DNA of 64,000 nt. Origin: Brevibacterium casei CIP 102111 (GTDB taxonomy: Bacteria; Actinomycetota; Actinomycetes; Actinomycetales; Brevibacteriaceae). Below the pieces are notes generated by a model. The model was given only the letters and a program-made list of their open reading frames with translations. It had not been told where the DNA came from and made no database searches. The position numbers were made by a program, and so were the translations under genes. Shown here one piece after another: positions 36,056-44,324 of the stretch. The stretch lies in contig NZ_FXZC01000004.1 of assembly GCF_900169275.1 (NCBI RefSeq), positions 434,001 to 498,000 of the forward strand. The letters run 5' to 3'. The first letter of the stretch is position 1, and every line of letters starts with the position of its first letter.

Positions 36056-37447
36056 ATGAAAGCGACTCTGTTCACGCGGATGAGGTGGATCCCTGTCCTC
36101 GCTGCAGCGGCTGCGCTCAGCCTCGTCGGGGTCAGCCTCGACGCGCCGACCGCCGAAGCTGCGGGCAACATCAACCCCGACACCCCGTCGTCACTGACGA
36201 TCAACAAGTACGACGGTGACCAGGGACCGCGCGGCGACGGCACCGAGATCGAGGACACCTCGTCCCTCGGCACCCCGCTCGCCGGCGTCGAGTTCACGAT
36301 CCGGCAGGTGCTCACGGCCAACGGCGAAGAGGTCAACCTCGACACCGCGGCAGGCTGGGACGCCATCGACGGAGTCGTCGTCGCAGACGTGCTCGCCGGC
36401 GACGGATTCACCTTCGGCGATCCGATCACCGTGACCACCGACGCCAACGGACAGGTCACGCAGTCCCTGCCTCACGGCCTCTACATCGTCGAGGAGACCG
36501 ATCCGGGTCCGAACAACATCGTCTCCCCGGCGCAGCCGTTCCTCGTCACCCTGCCGCTTCCGCAGACCGGCGGTCAGTGGCTCTATGACGTCAACGTCTA
36601 CCCGAAGAACAAGACGAACCAGACGACCCCGACCAAGGAGGTCTCGGGTCCGACCGCTCCGGTGCTCGGCAACGACGTCACCTGGACGATCACCGCGCCG
36701 ATCCCGGGCAAGGCCGGCGACGACACGTACCGGTCGTTCACCATCACCGATACCCTCGACCCGCGACTGACGTGTAAGAGCATCACGGTTGAGGGCTTCA
36801 CCGCCGGAACCGACTACACGGCCACCTGCTCGGGTCAGACTGCGAACATCGAGTTCACGGCGACTGGACTAGGCAAGCTCGAAGGCGGTCACAACGTCGT
36901 CATGAACGTCGTCACCACCGTCACCTCGCTCGGTGACAACGGCCAGATCGAGAACAAGGCGATCGTCTCGACAAACGGGTCGGAGGTCACGACCAACCCG
37001 GCGAAGACCAACTGGGGGCCGCTCGAGATCCTCAAGTACGCCGACGACGACACGTCCGCCACCCTCGGCGGGGCACGGTTCGAGATCTACGAATCGCGCG
37101 ACGGCGCGGAGCCCATCGGCGAACTCACCACCGGCGAAGACGGCACCGCGTCGATCAGCCTGTGGGTCGGCAGCAACGACGTCACCTCGCGGGACTACTA
37201 CCTCAAAGAGGTCGCGGCACCGGCCGGCTACACGCTGCCTGCGGATCCGTGGACGACCGTGACCGTCCAGGCCAACGGCGAATCGAACCCGACGGTCGTG
37301 CAGATCTCCAACCAGCAGAAGGAGCGCGGTGAGCTTCCGTTCACCGGTGCCAACGGCCAGCTCATGCTGACCATCCTCGGCATCGCCCTGCTGCTGCTCG
37401 CGATCGGCGCCGCCGTGATGCGCTACACCCGGGCCCGCAAGGCCTGA
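36056..37447 (+). CDS. Sortase-assembled pilin shaft protein (SpaH/SpaA type)
   Basis: 463 residues with a signal peptide ending near residue 36 (AEAA). It carries the pilin motif WLYDVNVYPKN with Lys184 as the expected nucleophile for isopeptide polymerisation, an N-terminal D1-like domain, middle CnaB domains and an E-box YYLKEVAAPAGY. The sorting signal LPFTG at 427-431 precedes a hydrophobic helix and basic tail. Pilus shafts of this type are formed by a class C sortase linking the LPxTG threonine of one subunit to the lysine of the next. That sortase is encoded next, after a gap containing two hairpins. Length and domain order match Corynebacterium and Actinomyces shaft pilins. Confidence 0.92.
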   Translation: MKATLFTRMRWIPVLAAAAALSLVGVSLDAPTAEAAGNINPDTPSSLTINKYDGDQGPRGDGTEIEDTSSLGTPLAGVEFTIRQVLTANGEEVNLDTAAGWDAIDGVVVADVLAGDGFTFGDPITVTTDANGQVTQSLPHGLYIVEETDPGPNNIVSPAQPFLVTLPLPQTGGQWLYDVNVYPKNKTNQTTPTKEVSGPTAPVLGNDVTWTITAPIPGKAGDDTYRSFTITDTLDPRLTCKSITVEGFTAGTDYTATCSGQTANIEFTATGLGKLEGGHNVVMNVVTTVTSLGDNGQIENKAIVSTNGSEVTTNPAKTNWGPLEILKYADDDTSATLGGARFEIYESRDGAEPIGELTTGEDGTASISLWVGSNDVTSRDYYLKEVAAPAGYTLPADPWTTVTVQANGESNPTVVQISNQQKERGELPFTGANGQLMLTILGIALLLLAIGAAVMRYTRARKA

Positions 37448-37461
37448 GGACAACGTCTCCT

Positions 37462-37538
37462 GCCGAGGCTGCGGTGATGCCGCCGCCTCGGTGAGAGGCA
37501 GAGCCGGGGCCGAGAGATGATCACGTCTCTCGGCCCCG
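37462..37538 (+). terminator. Two tandem hairpins between pilin and sortase
   Basis: The first hairpin pairs CCGAGGC-T-GCGG with CCGC-C-GCCTCGG (about 37464-37492). The second is a perfect 13-bp stem (37505-37517 with 37526-37538) around TGATCACG. They sit 15 bases after the pilin stop and before the sortase start. They probably end most pilin transcripts or protect their 3' ends, so sortase is made in smaller amounts. Confidence 0.6.
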
Positions 37539-37567
37539 TCCCGCACGAACCATGAGATGCTGGAGAT

Positions 37568-38509
37568 ATGACCGCGACCCTCACTGATCCCGCACCAGCG
37601 GATCCGACACCGCCGAAGCCCCGGTGGAAGCTGTCGGTGCCCGCGGTGATCATCGCGGTGCTCTTCCTCGTCGGCACATGCGTGTGGACCTACCCGTCGA
37701 TGGCCGCCTGGTTCTCCCAGCTCGACCAGTCGGAGGTGCTCAAGAACGAGACGACGACCGAGGACCCCAACGCCCCACAGAACGCGGAGCAGCTCAGACT
37801 CGCCGACGAGTACAACAAGAAGCTGCAGGCCGGAGGCGCGCGGATCAACGCCGGACAGCGTCTGCCCCAGCCCGGCCAGAGCGCCGGCAAGGACCCGAGC
37901 GGCACGCTCGGCTACAACGACATCCTCACCTCCCCGTCCAGCGACGTCATGTCGCGGATCCAGATCCCCAAGATCAACGTCGATCTGCCCATCTACCACG
38001 GCACCTCGGACGAGACCCTGCTGCGCGGCATCGGCCACCTCGAAGGCACGGCGCTGCCCGTCGGCGGTGTCGGCATGAACACCGTCGTCACCGGTCACCG
38101 CGGCCTCGCCGAAGCGGAGATGTTCACCAACCTCGACAAGATCGGCAAGGGCGACTACTTCACGTTCAACACCTTCGGTCGCGTCGTCACCTACCGGGTC
38201 ATCGAGACGAAGATCGTCGACCCCGACCAGACCGAGACGCTCGACCCCGTCGCCGGCAAGGACCTTGCGACCCTGGTCACCTGCACCCCGCTGGGCATCA
38301 ACACCCAGCGCATCCTCGTCATCGGCGAACGCGTCATCCCCACTCCGCCGGACGCCCTCAAGGACGCGACCGAACCGCCGGACATCCCGGGCTTCCCCTG
38401 GTGGATCGTCATCATGGCAGGCGGTGCCGTGGCCGGTGCCGGCTACGTGTGGTTCGCCGGCCGTCCCGTCAAGCCCAAGCCCCGCCCCGCCCGGAAGCCC
38501 GCGCACTGA
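37568..38509 (+). CDS. Class C sortase (pilus polymerase)
   Basis: 313 residues. An N-terminal membrane segment (LSVPAVIIAVLFLVGTCVW) and a C-terminal one (FPWWIVIMAGGAVAGAGYVWF) flank the extracytoplasmic sortase domain, the layout of class C enzymes. The catalytic triad is visible: His177 in NTVVTGHRGL, Cys239 in LATLVTCTPLG and Arg248 in INTQRILVIGER. The enzyme cleaves LPFTG between Thr and Gly and transfers the subunit to Lys184 of the pilin upstream. It belongs with the two preceding genes as a two-subunit pilus locus. The housekeeping sortase that would attach the pilus to the wall is not in the window. Confidence 0.94.
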   Translation: MTATLTDPAPADPTPPKPRWKLSVPAVIIAVLFLVGTCVWTYPSMAAWFSQLDQSEVLKNETTTEDPNAPQNAEQLRLADEYNKKLQAGGARINAGQRLPQPGQSAGKDPSGTLGYNDILTSPSSDVMSRIQIPKINVDLPIYHGTSDETLLRGIGHLEGTALPVGGVGMNTVVTGHRGLAEAEMFTNLDKIGKGDYFTFNTFGRVVTYRVIETKIVDPDQTETLDPVAGKDLATLVTCTPLGINTQRILVIGERVIPTPPDALKDATEPPDIPGFPWWIVIMAGGAVAGAGYVWFAGRPVKPKPRPARKPAH

Positions 38510-38521
38510 CCGGCCGGGCAT

Positions 38522-38562
38522 CCGCCTCGGCGAGAACCACCTCGGCGAACCGCCTCGGCGAA
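38522..38562. repeat. Short tandem repeat CCGCCTCGGCGAA
   Basis: Three adjacent units (38522-38536, 38537-38549, 38550-38562) of CCGCCTCGGCGAA, with small changes. The same word recurs in many spacers of this window. Confidence 0.7.
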
Positions 38563-38635
38563 TCGGTGAGACCCTTCCCGAGGCTGAGGGCCTCCTGCAC
38601 GCCCGCCGAGGTGGGGGTGTGGGAGGATTGAGAGC

Positions 38636-39715
38636 GTGCCGAACGTTCTCACCCCCCTCACCCCCGAAGGGCTTCCCGCGCTGGCGGAGAAGCCCGGAGT
38701 CTCCTACATCATGCCCGTGCTCAACGAAGCCGAGCACATCAGGCAGGCGATCACGACCGTCCTCTCCCAGGACTACGACGGCGAGAAGGAGGTCGTCCTC
38801 GCCCTCGGCCCCTCGACCGACGACACGGACGCGATCATCGCCCGCATGGCGCAGGCCGATCCGCGCGTCCAGACCGTCGACAATCCCGAGGGCGCCACCC
38901 CGATCGGACTCAACCGCGCGATCCGGCACACCCGCCACCCGATCGTCATCCGCGTCGACGCCCACTCGGGCCTCGAACCCGACTACACCCGCCAGGCCAT
39001 CGAGACTCTGCGGGAGACGCAGTCGGCCAACTGCGGCGGTCTCATGCGCGCCCGCGGGAAGTCGGCCTTCCAGAAGGCCGTCGCCCGCGCATACATGTCC
39101 CCGATCGGACTCGGCGGACCCGCCTACCACTCCGGCGACGAGGCGGGGGAGTCGGAGTCGGCGTACCTCGGCGTCTACCGCCGGGAGGTGTTCGACCACC
39201 TCGGCGGGTTCGATGAGGACATCCGACGCGGACAGGACTGGGAGCTCAACCTGCGCATCCGCTCGGCCGGGGGACGGATCTGGTTCAACCCGGACATGGA
39301 GGTCACGTACTGGCCGCGGGGAACGTGGTCGAAGATCGCCCGACAGTTCTGGGCGACGGGCATCTGGCGTGCCGAGCTCATCCGGCGGTACGGGTCGAAG
39401 AACTCCCTGCGGTACTTCGCGCCGCCGCTGCTCGTCCTCGGCATGGCCGCGAGCGTCATCGAGGCCCTCCTCCAACTGACCGGGCGCACGAAGCGGTGGC
39501 CGAAGCCCGTCCGACGCTTCACCTCGCTCGTCCACGTCCCCAGTCTCACGTATATCGCCGGCATCGTCGCCGCCGCGGGAACCGCGAAGGACTGCGGACG
39601 CCGCGAACGGTTCTGGTTCGGCCTCATCCTCCCGACGATGCACCTGTGCTGGGGAGCGGGCTTCCTCCGCGGCCTCGTCACCGGCGCCGGATCGACGAAG
39701 GACGGCAGCCGATGA
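38636..39715 (+). CDS. Glycosyltransferase family 2, membrane-associated
   Basis: 359 residues from GTG 38636, preceded by GGGAGGATT. The GT-A domain has VSYIMPVLNEAEHIRQAI, VIRVDAHSGLEPDYTRQ (D-x-H in place of the second Asp) and GGFDEDIRRGQDWELNLRIR with the E/Q-D-W-E catalytic region. The C-terminal third has hydrophobic helices (FAPPLLVLGMAASVIEALL and others), like the succinoglycan ExoA-type glycosyltransferases. It is followed by a membrane protein gene with an ATGA overlap. A role in a cell-surface glycan is likely; the donor and acceptor are unknown. Confidence 0.85.
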   Translation: MPNVLTPLTPEGLPALAEKPGVSYIMPVLNEAEHIRQAITTVLSQDYDGEKEVVLALGPSTDDTDAIIARMAQADPRVQTVDNPEGATPIGLNRAIRHTRHPIVIRVDAHSGLEPDYTRQAIETLRETQSANCGGLMRARGKSAFQKAVARAYMSPIGLGGPAYHSGDEAGESESAYLGVYRREVFDHLGGFDEDIRRGQDWELNLRIRSAGGRIWFNPDMEVTYWPRGTWSKIARQFWATGIWRAELIRRYGSKNSLRYFAPPLLVLGMAASVIEALLQLTGRTKRWPKPVRRFTSLVHVPSLTYIAGIVAAAGTAKDCGRRERFWFGLILPTMHLCWGAGFLRGLVTGAGSTKDGSR

Positions 39716-40548
39716 GTGAGGACCGCATCCCGATGCCCGAACAGCCGGAGCCGAAGAAGTTCAACGCGCCCCTGTGGGCCGGAGCCGTGGTCGTCGTCGG
39801 CCTCATCATCGTCCTCCTCGTCAACGTCTTCGGCGACAAGGACACGCTCACCGTCGACGACCTCAACCCACCGGCCGTGGCCGCCCTCGACGGCGGCTCG
39901 GAGGTCTACCCGCCGAACTCGGAGCTCGCCTTCACCGAGAACGTCAAGTTCGGCTACCTTCCGGCCCCGACGCTGACCACCCTCGACGACGGCACCGTCG
40001 TCGCCGCCGACCCCGAGACCGCCGCCGAGACGCTGGGACTGCCCGACGGCCTCGGCGGGCTCACCGTCGATGAGTTCGAGGACAGGACGATCGCACCCCC
40101 GCGCGAAGGCACCGAACCGGGCACGCCGATGACGTGGCAGCAGGTGCTCGACGCCGTCGCCGGCAGCACCGTGGTCGTGCCGCTCATCCCCGACACGGCC
40201 ACCGCGGAACCGGCCCTGGCCGCGATCGCGAAGGCGGACATGGCGGCCTCGACGATCGTGCGCACCGCCGACGCCGAGGTGGCCCGCGCCGCCGCCGATG
40301 CCGGGATCGCTGCGATGTTCGTCGGGGATCCGACCGCCACGGCGGAGAAGGAGCTCGCCGATCAGGGGTACACGATGGTCGCCGTCGACGCCGCCGATGC
40401 CGGTGACTGGACGGACTCGGGTCTGGGGGTCTGGGCGACCGGAGTCGCAGACAAGAAGCAGCTCGACGACCTCGCCTCACAGGGCGTCATCGGCGCGCTG
40501 GCGACGAATCCGTACGCGGTCCTGCCCTCGACCGTGAAGACGAACTGA
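39712..40548 (+). CDS. Membrane-anchored protein with degenerate GDPD-like fold
   Basis: 278 residues, ATG 39712 overlapping the GT2 stop. One transmembrane helix near residues 22-43 (LWAGAVVVVGLIIVLLVNVF) puts the rest outside the cell. The outer part contains MTWQQVLDAVAGSTVVVPLI and ends with VWATGVADKKQLDDLASQGV, IGALATNPYAVLPS, which closely follows the last strands of glycerophosphodiester phosphodiesterases. The metal-binding HRG and E-N-T motifs of active GDPDs are absent, so it is probably not catalytic. It may be a structural or binding partner of the glycosyltransferase. Confidence 0.5.
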   Translation: MSEDRIPMPEQPEPKKFNAPLWAGAVVVVGLIIVLLVNVFGDKDTLTVDDLNPPAVAALDGGSEVYPPNSELAFTENVKFGYLPAPTLTTLDDGTVVAADPETAAETLGLPDGLGGLTVDEFEDRTIAPPREGTEPGTPMTWQQVLDAVAGSTVVVPLIPDTATAEPALAAIAKADMAASTIVRTADAEVARAAADAGIAAMFVGDPTATAEKELADQGYTMVAVDAADAGDWTDSGLGVWATGVADKKQLDDLASQGVIGALATNPYAVLPSTVKTN

Positions 40549-40617
40549 GTGTGACACGATGACCGGGGACCCGCCTCGGCGGATCCGCACCGCTCGCCCA
40601 ACGAACAGGAGACGACC

Positions 40618-41076
40618 ATGACGCAGCCCATCGGCAATCCCTCCCACATCGGCAACCTCGATGCCGGGCAGCTCGGCCCGCAGCCGACGTTCCTGCCCGA
40701 CGACCACCCCGACGTCGAGGCGAAGCGCCGCCTCGATGCCGGTGAGGAGGCCCTCGACATCGTCGCCGACCTCCCCGCCTCGTCGCTCGCGTGGGCGGTG
40801 CTCGCCGATGAGGCCCACGCCGAAGGTCGACTCGTCGACTCCTATGCCTATGCCCGTGTCGGCTACCACCGCGGACTCGACGCCCTGCGCGCCGCGGGTT
40901 GGCGCGGCGCCGGTCCGATCCCGTGGTCGCACGAGGTCAACCGCGGGTTCCTCCGTGCGCTCTATGCCCTCGGCCGCGCCTCGGCGGGGATCGGGGAGAG
41001 CGAAGAAACCGCGCGCATCGAGGAGTTCCTCCGCTCCTCCGACCCGGCAGCGATCGACGCCATCGTCGCGGGGTGA
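40618..41076 (+). CDS. DUF3151 domain-containing protein
   Basis: 152 residues, ATG 40618 behind AGGAG. The family is actinobacterial, typically about 140 residues, and recognised here by PTFLPDDHPDVEAKRRLDAG, SLAWAVLADEA, VDSYAYARVGYHRGLDALR and GPIPWSHEVNRGFLRALYAL. It is a soluble, helical protein of unknown function, often located near purA or fba in actinobacterial genomes as I recall. Its stop overlaps the next gene (GTGA). Confidence 0.88.
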   Translation: MTQPIGNPSHIGNLDAGQLGPQPTFLPDDHPDVEAKRRLDAGEEALDIVADLPASSLAWAVLADEAHAEGRLVDSYAYARVGYHRGLDALRAAGWRGAGPIPWSHEVNRGFLRALYALGRASAGIGESEETARIEEFLRSSDPAAIDAIVAG

Positions 41077-41828
41077 GCACTTCCTTCGACGATCTCATCG
41101 CCCTCGGTGCCGACGCCGACGTCTCCGGGTGGGACTTCGCGTGGCTCGAGGGCCGCGCCACCGAGGAGCGGCCCCCATGGGGCTACGCCCGGCAGCTGGC
41201 CGAGAGATTGGCTGCCGCCTCGGCGTCGCTCGACATCCAGACCGGTGGGGGAGAGGTCCTCGCCGAGGCGACCCGGTTCCCACCGACGGCCGTGGCCACC
41301 GAATCGTGGCCGCCGAACATCGCACGGGCCACCAGCCTCCTCCATCCTCGTGGCGTGGTCGTCGTCGCCGATCCCGACGAACCCCCGCTGCCCTTCGCCG
41401 ATGCCGCCTTCGACCTCGTGACGAGTCGACATCCGGCGACGATCTGGTGGGAGGAGATCGCTCGCGTGCTCCGACCGGGTGGGACGTACTTCGCCCAGCA
41501 CGTCGGTCAGGCGAGTGTCTTCGAACTCATCGAGTTCTTCCTCGGCCCCCAGCCTCAGGCCAGGCGGGCGCGGCACCCCGACGACGAGGCCGCTGCCGCC
41601 GAGGCGGCGGGCCTCAAGGTTGTCGACCTCCGGACCGCGGACCTGCGCATCGAGATCCACGACGTCGCCGCTGTCGTCTACCTCCTGCGCAAGGTCGTCT
41701 GGTGGGTGCCCGGCTTCACCGTCGAGGGATACCGGGACCGCCTGCGCGAACTCCATGAACGCATCGCCTCCGACGGTCCGTTCGTCGCCCACTCGACCCG
41801 CCATCTCATCGACGCGCGGCGGGTCTGA
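41073..41828 (+). CDS. Class I SAM-dependent methyltransferase
   Basis: 251 residues from GTG 41073, overlapping the DUF3151 stop. The methyltransferase core is modified at motif I (LDIQTGGGEVLAEA in place of the usual E-x-G-x-G-x-G) but the later blocks LPFADAAFDLVTSRH, EEIARVLRPGGTYFAQHVG and the C-terminal VVWWVPGFTVEGYRDRL are those of the ubiquinone-methyltransferase-like superfamily. The substrate is unknown. The gene is closed by a strong inverted repeat two bases after the stop. Confidence 0.82.
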   Translation: MSTSFDDLIALGADADVSGWDFAWLEGRATEERPPWGYARQLAERLAAASASLDIQTGGGEVLAEATRFPPTAVATESWPPNIARATSLLHPRGVVVVADPDEPPLPFADAAFDLVTSRHPATIWWEEIARVLRPGGTYFAQHVGQASVFELIEFFLGPQPQARRARHPDDEAAAAEAAGLKVVDLRTADLRIEIHDVAAVVYLLRKVVWWVPGFTVEGYRDRLRELHERIASDGPFVAHSTRHLIDARRV

Positions 41829-41830
41829 GG

Positions 41831-41898
41831 CGTCTCCCCGAGGAGGATCCAGTTCGAAATCGGGCTGGGATTCGAACCGGATCCTCCTCGGGGACGCG
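41831..41898. repeat. Palindromic repeat copy 1 (28-bp arms)
   Basis: Left arm 41831-41858 and right arm 41871-41898 are complementary over 28 positions with three or fewer mismatches; the core is CCGAGGAGGATCC. The 12-base loop reads ATCGGGCTGGGA. It starts two bases after the methyltransferase stop, so it can work as a terminator. A related copy lies on the far side of the RES module at 43391. Confidence 0.8.
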
Positions 41899-42019
41899 CT
41901 TTGACGCCCTGCCGGGTTGTCTTCCCGCCACTTCGGCGACGCCCAGTGGCTCGATCGGTTCCCTTCGTGCAGTTAAGGCAATAGAATGAAATGCACGGTA
42001 CGCACGATTGGAGTGGGTG

Positions 42020-42622
42020 ATGGGTGCTGTTTCCGGGTCGAGTGCGGACGCCGATGGCGGACAGCCGGTCCACGACGCTGTCGAATCTCTGCGCGCTTCG
42101 CTCGGAGGACTGTCTCCCCACGCTGCGATCACCCGTTTGGACGAACTCGAAGACAATCTGCGTCTCCTGCGATTCGAGGTGCTCGAGGGCGAACTGCAGA
42201 GCAGCATCGCGAGTGCGCAACCGAGCCCAGCCATTGCGGCCGGCCTGGCGGCATCCCAGCGACGGCTGGCCGCGCTCGAGGGCAGTGACGAGACGCGTCT
42301 GCTCAGTGCGGGTGAGATGGCTGAGTATGTCGGCCGCGGACGCAACTGGGCAGCTCAGCGTTCCAAATCCGGCAGCCTCATCCGCGTCGAGCATGCAGGC
42401 AGGACGCTCTACCCCGCCTTCCAGATCGATCCCGAAACCCGAACCGTCCGTGATTGGGCCGCTCCGATGGCTGCCATGCTCGACGAGCTCGGGTTAGACG
42501 GTCGAGACTTCGCGATCTGGGCGGCCGCGCCCTCTCCGAGGTTCGCAGGCGACCTGCCGGTGCGGAGCGCGGGAGACCCCGAGTTCCTCTCTATGGCAGC
42601 GGCCGCCCTCGCGGACGTCTGA
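42020..42622 (+). CDS. RES-system antitoxin (Xre/MbcA/ParS-type toxin-binding domain)
   Basis: 200 residues from ATG 42020 with TTGGAG upstream; GTG 42017 is an alternative. The centre has a helix-turn-helix-like block (LLSAGEMAEYVGRGRNWAAQ) and the C-terminus follows the MbcA/ParS/Xre toxin-binding domain: LYPAFQIDPETRTVRDWAAP, DFAIWAAAPSPRFAGDLPVR and EFLSMAAAALADV. It should neutralise the RES toxin encoded next (TGATG overlap) and autoregulate. The N-terminal 85 residues are an unusual helical extension. A promoter with TTCCCT and TAGAAT 17 bases apart ends near 41987, between the palindromic repeat and the gene. Confidence 0.75.
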   Translation: MGAVSGSSADADGGQPVHDAVESLRASLGGLSPHAAITRLDELEDNLRLLRFEVLEGELQSSIASAQPSPAIAAGLAASQRRLAALEGSDETRLLSAGEMAEYVGRGRNWAAQRSKSGSLIRVEHAGRTLYPAFQIDPETRTVRDWAAPMAAMLDELGLDGRDFAIWAAAPSPRFAGDLPVRSAGDPEFLSMAAAALADV

Positions 42623-43320
42623 TGGCGCGGCCGGTGGCGACGCCGCCAGACCCCTTTAGGCCCGCCGAGGACCTGGTTCCTGCAGGGGCCGTTCTCCTGC
42701 GTGTGTACTCGCCGGGGCCTACGAACCGTGCGCCGAACGACTTCAATCCGGGAACGTCCTTGGCAGTCCGGGCGACGCAGAGGGACGATGTCTTCCCGGT
42801 TTCGCGGTTCTCGTTCTTCCTCGACGATGCAGAGCCCGCGAGGCCGGTCCCGACGCTTTACGCGTCGCCCTCAGAGAACGTCGCGCTCTGGGAGACGCTG
42901 CTTCGCGACCGCGCCCCTGACGACACCGATGCCCTCCCACGCGTACTGTTCCGCGGTCGGGTGTTGGCACAGGTCCGGGCGAGCCGGGACCTCAGGGTCG
43001 CCTCTCTGGCAGGCGCTGACATGCACACGCTGAACATGCCGCGGGACGAACTGACATCTCCCGGGTCGAACCGATATGCGGAGACGATTCACTGGGCGCG
43101 CACCGCTTGGCGAGCGGGCTTCGACGGAATCCGCTATGTGTCTCGGCGAGATCCCTCAGGGCTGGCCTTCGTCTTCTTCGACTCGGGGCAGTCGGCCCCA
43201 TCGTTCGAGCGAGCCCGGCCAGGGGACATGCTGCAGTCGTTCGACGACCTCAGTGACGATGGCGGCTTCGACTGGCTTGCGGCCCGACTCGCCCGTTGGG
43301 GCATCGTCGCTGAACTCTGA
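42622..43320 (+). CDS. RES-domain NAD+-degrading toxin
   Basis: 232 residues, translationally coupled to the antitoxin. RES signatures are visible: AVLLRVYSPG (conserved Arg), DFNPG, VSRFSFFLDD, PTLYASPSENVALWETLL (Tyr and Glu of the active site) and FDGIRYVSRRDPSGLAFVFFD with the family's name-giving late motif. Characterised RES toxins phosphorolyse or hydrolyse NAD+, halting growth until the antitoxin recovers. Key residues appear intact. The module is bracketed by two related palindromes, which suggests that it can move or be inherited as a unit. Confidence 0.85.
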   Translation: MARPVATPPDPFRPAEDLVPAGAVLLRVYSPGPTNRAPNDFNPGTSLAVRATQRDDVFPVSRFSFFLDDAEPARPVPTLYASPSENVALWETLLRDRAPDDTDALPRVLFRGRVLAQVRASRDLRVASLAGADMHTLNMPRDELTSPGSNRYAETIHWARTAWRAGFDGIRYVSRRDPSGLAFVFFDSGQSAPSFERARPGDMLQSFDDLSDDGGFDWLAARLARWGIVAEL

Positions 43321-43390
43321 CCTGCCGACGGAGCGAGGAGTGGGGGAGCCAGAGGCTGCGGTGGGTCGACGCGGCGAGTGTGAGGACTCG

Positions 43391-43449
43391 CCACCGAGGA
43401 GGACCGGGTGCGAAAACCAGCCCGGTTTCGAACCGGATCCTCCTCGCGG
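43391..43449. repeat. Palindromic repeat copy 2
   Basis: Imperfect palindrome, arms 43391-43415 and 43426-43449, containing CCGAGGAGGA on the left and TTTCGAACCGGATCCTCCTC on the right. It shares the outer arms with copy 1 at 41831, and lies 70 bases beyond the RES toxin stop. Confidence 0.75.
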
Positions 43450-43589
43450 AGGCAACCGACGGTTGGGCGAGGGCAGACTTGGGCGCTCCTGGCGGCGGAG
43501 GTCGAGCCTCGGGCCCGCGCTGTAGCATGGGTGGGAGACTCACGGGGTGCGATGGGCCCCGGAATGACGAGGCAGAGTGGGAGCAGGGC

Positions 43590-44186
43590 GTGGCGAGCGA
43601 AGCCGTCGAGAGATCGGCCGTCTATGACGTCGACGCCAGCGACCCGCAGCAGAGCCTCGTCGACCGCTCCGGCATGGACCCCGCCGACGTCGAGCAGATC
43701 ACGGAGCTCATGACCGCCTTCGGCGAGCTCCGCGACACCGAGCAGGAGATCTCCGAGGCCTCCCGCCGCTATATGCGCCTCGGCGCCACGGACATGAAGG
43801 CGCTTCATTACCTCATCGTCTGCCGTCATCGCGACATCCTCGGCACACCCGGCGGGATCGCCGCCCACCTGACCATCTCACCGGCGGCGACGACGAAGCT
43901 CCTCGACCGGCTCGAACGCGGCGGCCACATCACCCGCGCCCCGCACCCGCACGACCGCCGCGCGCAGACCGTGTCGATCACGCAGGGAACCTACGCCTCG
44001 GCGATGGAGACCGTCGGTCGGCAGCAGGCGAGGCGCTTCCACGCCGCAGCCCGACTCACTCGGGACGAACGTGAGGTCGTCATCCGCTTCCTCCGCGACA
44101 CCCGCGAGGAGATCGCACTGAGCGGGCAGGGCTGGGCAGAGGCCGACGCCGAGTCAGACTCCGCCTCCGACCAACCGGGCACCTGA
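43590..44186 (+). CDS. MarR-family transcriptional regulator
   Basis: 198 residues from GTG 43590 with GGGAGCAGGG upstream; an ATG at 43527 is an alternative. The winged helix is clear: MRLGATDMKALHYLIVCRHR, then PGGIAAHLTISPAATTKLLDRLERGGHITRA is the recognition region (quoted in part: LTISPAATTKLLDRLERG), and HPHDRRAQTVSITQ the wing. It is convergent with an MMPL exporter gene. In corynebacteria a MarR-type regulator (CrtR) and an MMPL gene accompany carotenoid genes, so a link to the crt cluster 7 kb away is possible but unproven. Confidence 0.85.
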   Translation: MASEAVERSAVYDVDASDPQQSLVDRSGMDPADVEQITELMTAFGELRDTEQEISEASRRYMRLGATDMKALHYLIVCRHRDILGTPGGIAAHLTISPAATTKLLDRLERGGHITRAPHPHDRRAQTVSITQGTYASAMETVGRQQARRFHAAARLTRDEREVVIRFLRDTREEIALSGQGWAEADAESDSASDQPGT

Positions 44187-44226
44187 CGCAACCCCAGCGG
44201 ACTGGGTCGACGCTTGAGTCCGAAGT

Positions 44227-44256
44227 GCTTCGAGTGCACACAGCTGCACTCGAAGC
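44227..44256. terminator. Bidirectional hairpin between marR and mmpL
   Basis: Perfect 12-bp stem GCTTCGAGTGCA/TGCACTCGAAGC (44227-44238 with 44245-44256), loop CACAGC. It is placed between two convergent genes, 40 bases after the MarR stop. Confidence 0.75.
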
Positions 44257-44324
44257 CCAGCACAGGTCCCTGCCCTGGCGGTCGTCACGCCGCCACCCTT
44301 GCGTTCAACACTCAGCCACGGCAT

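Noticed and set aside
36869..39643. Long open frame on the - strand opposite pilin, sortase and GT2 genes
   Set aside because: It mirrors three well-supported genes, has no family motifs and results from G+C-rich codon structure. The same holds for the long antisense frames at 18198-20516 and 34122-36005.
41851..41880. GGTTCGAATCC-like T-arm sequence in both palindromes
   Set aside because: No D-arm, anticodon arm or acceptor stem can be built around it; it is explained by the palindromic repeat.
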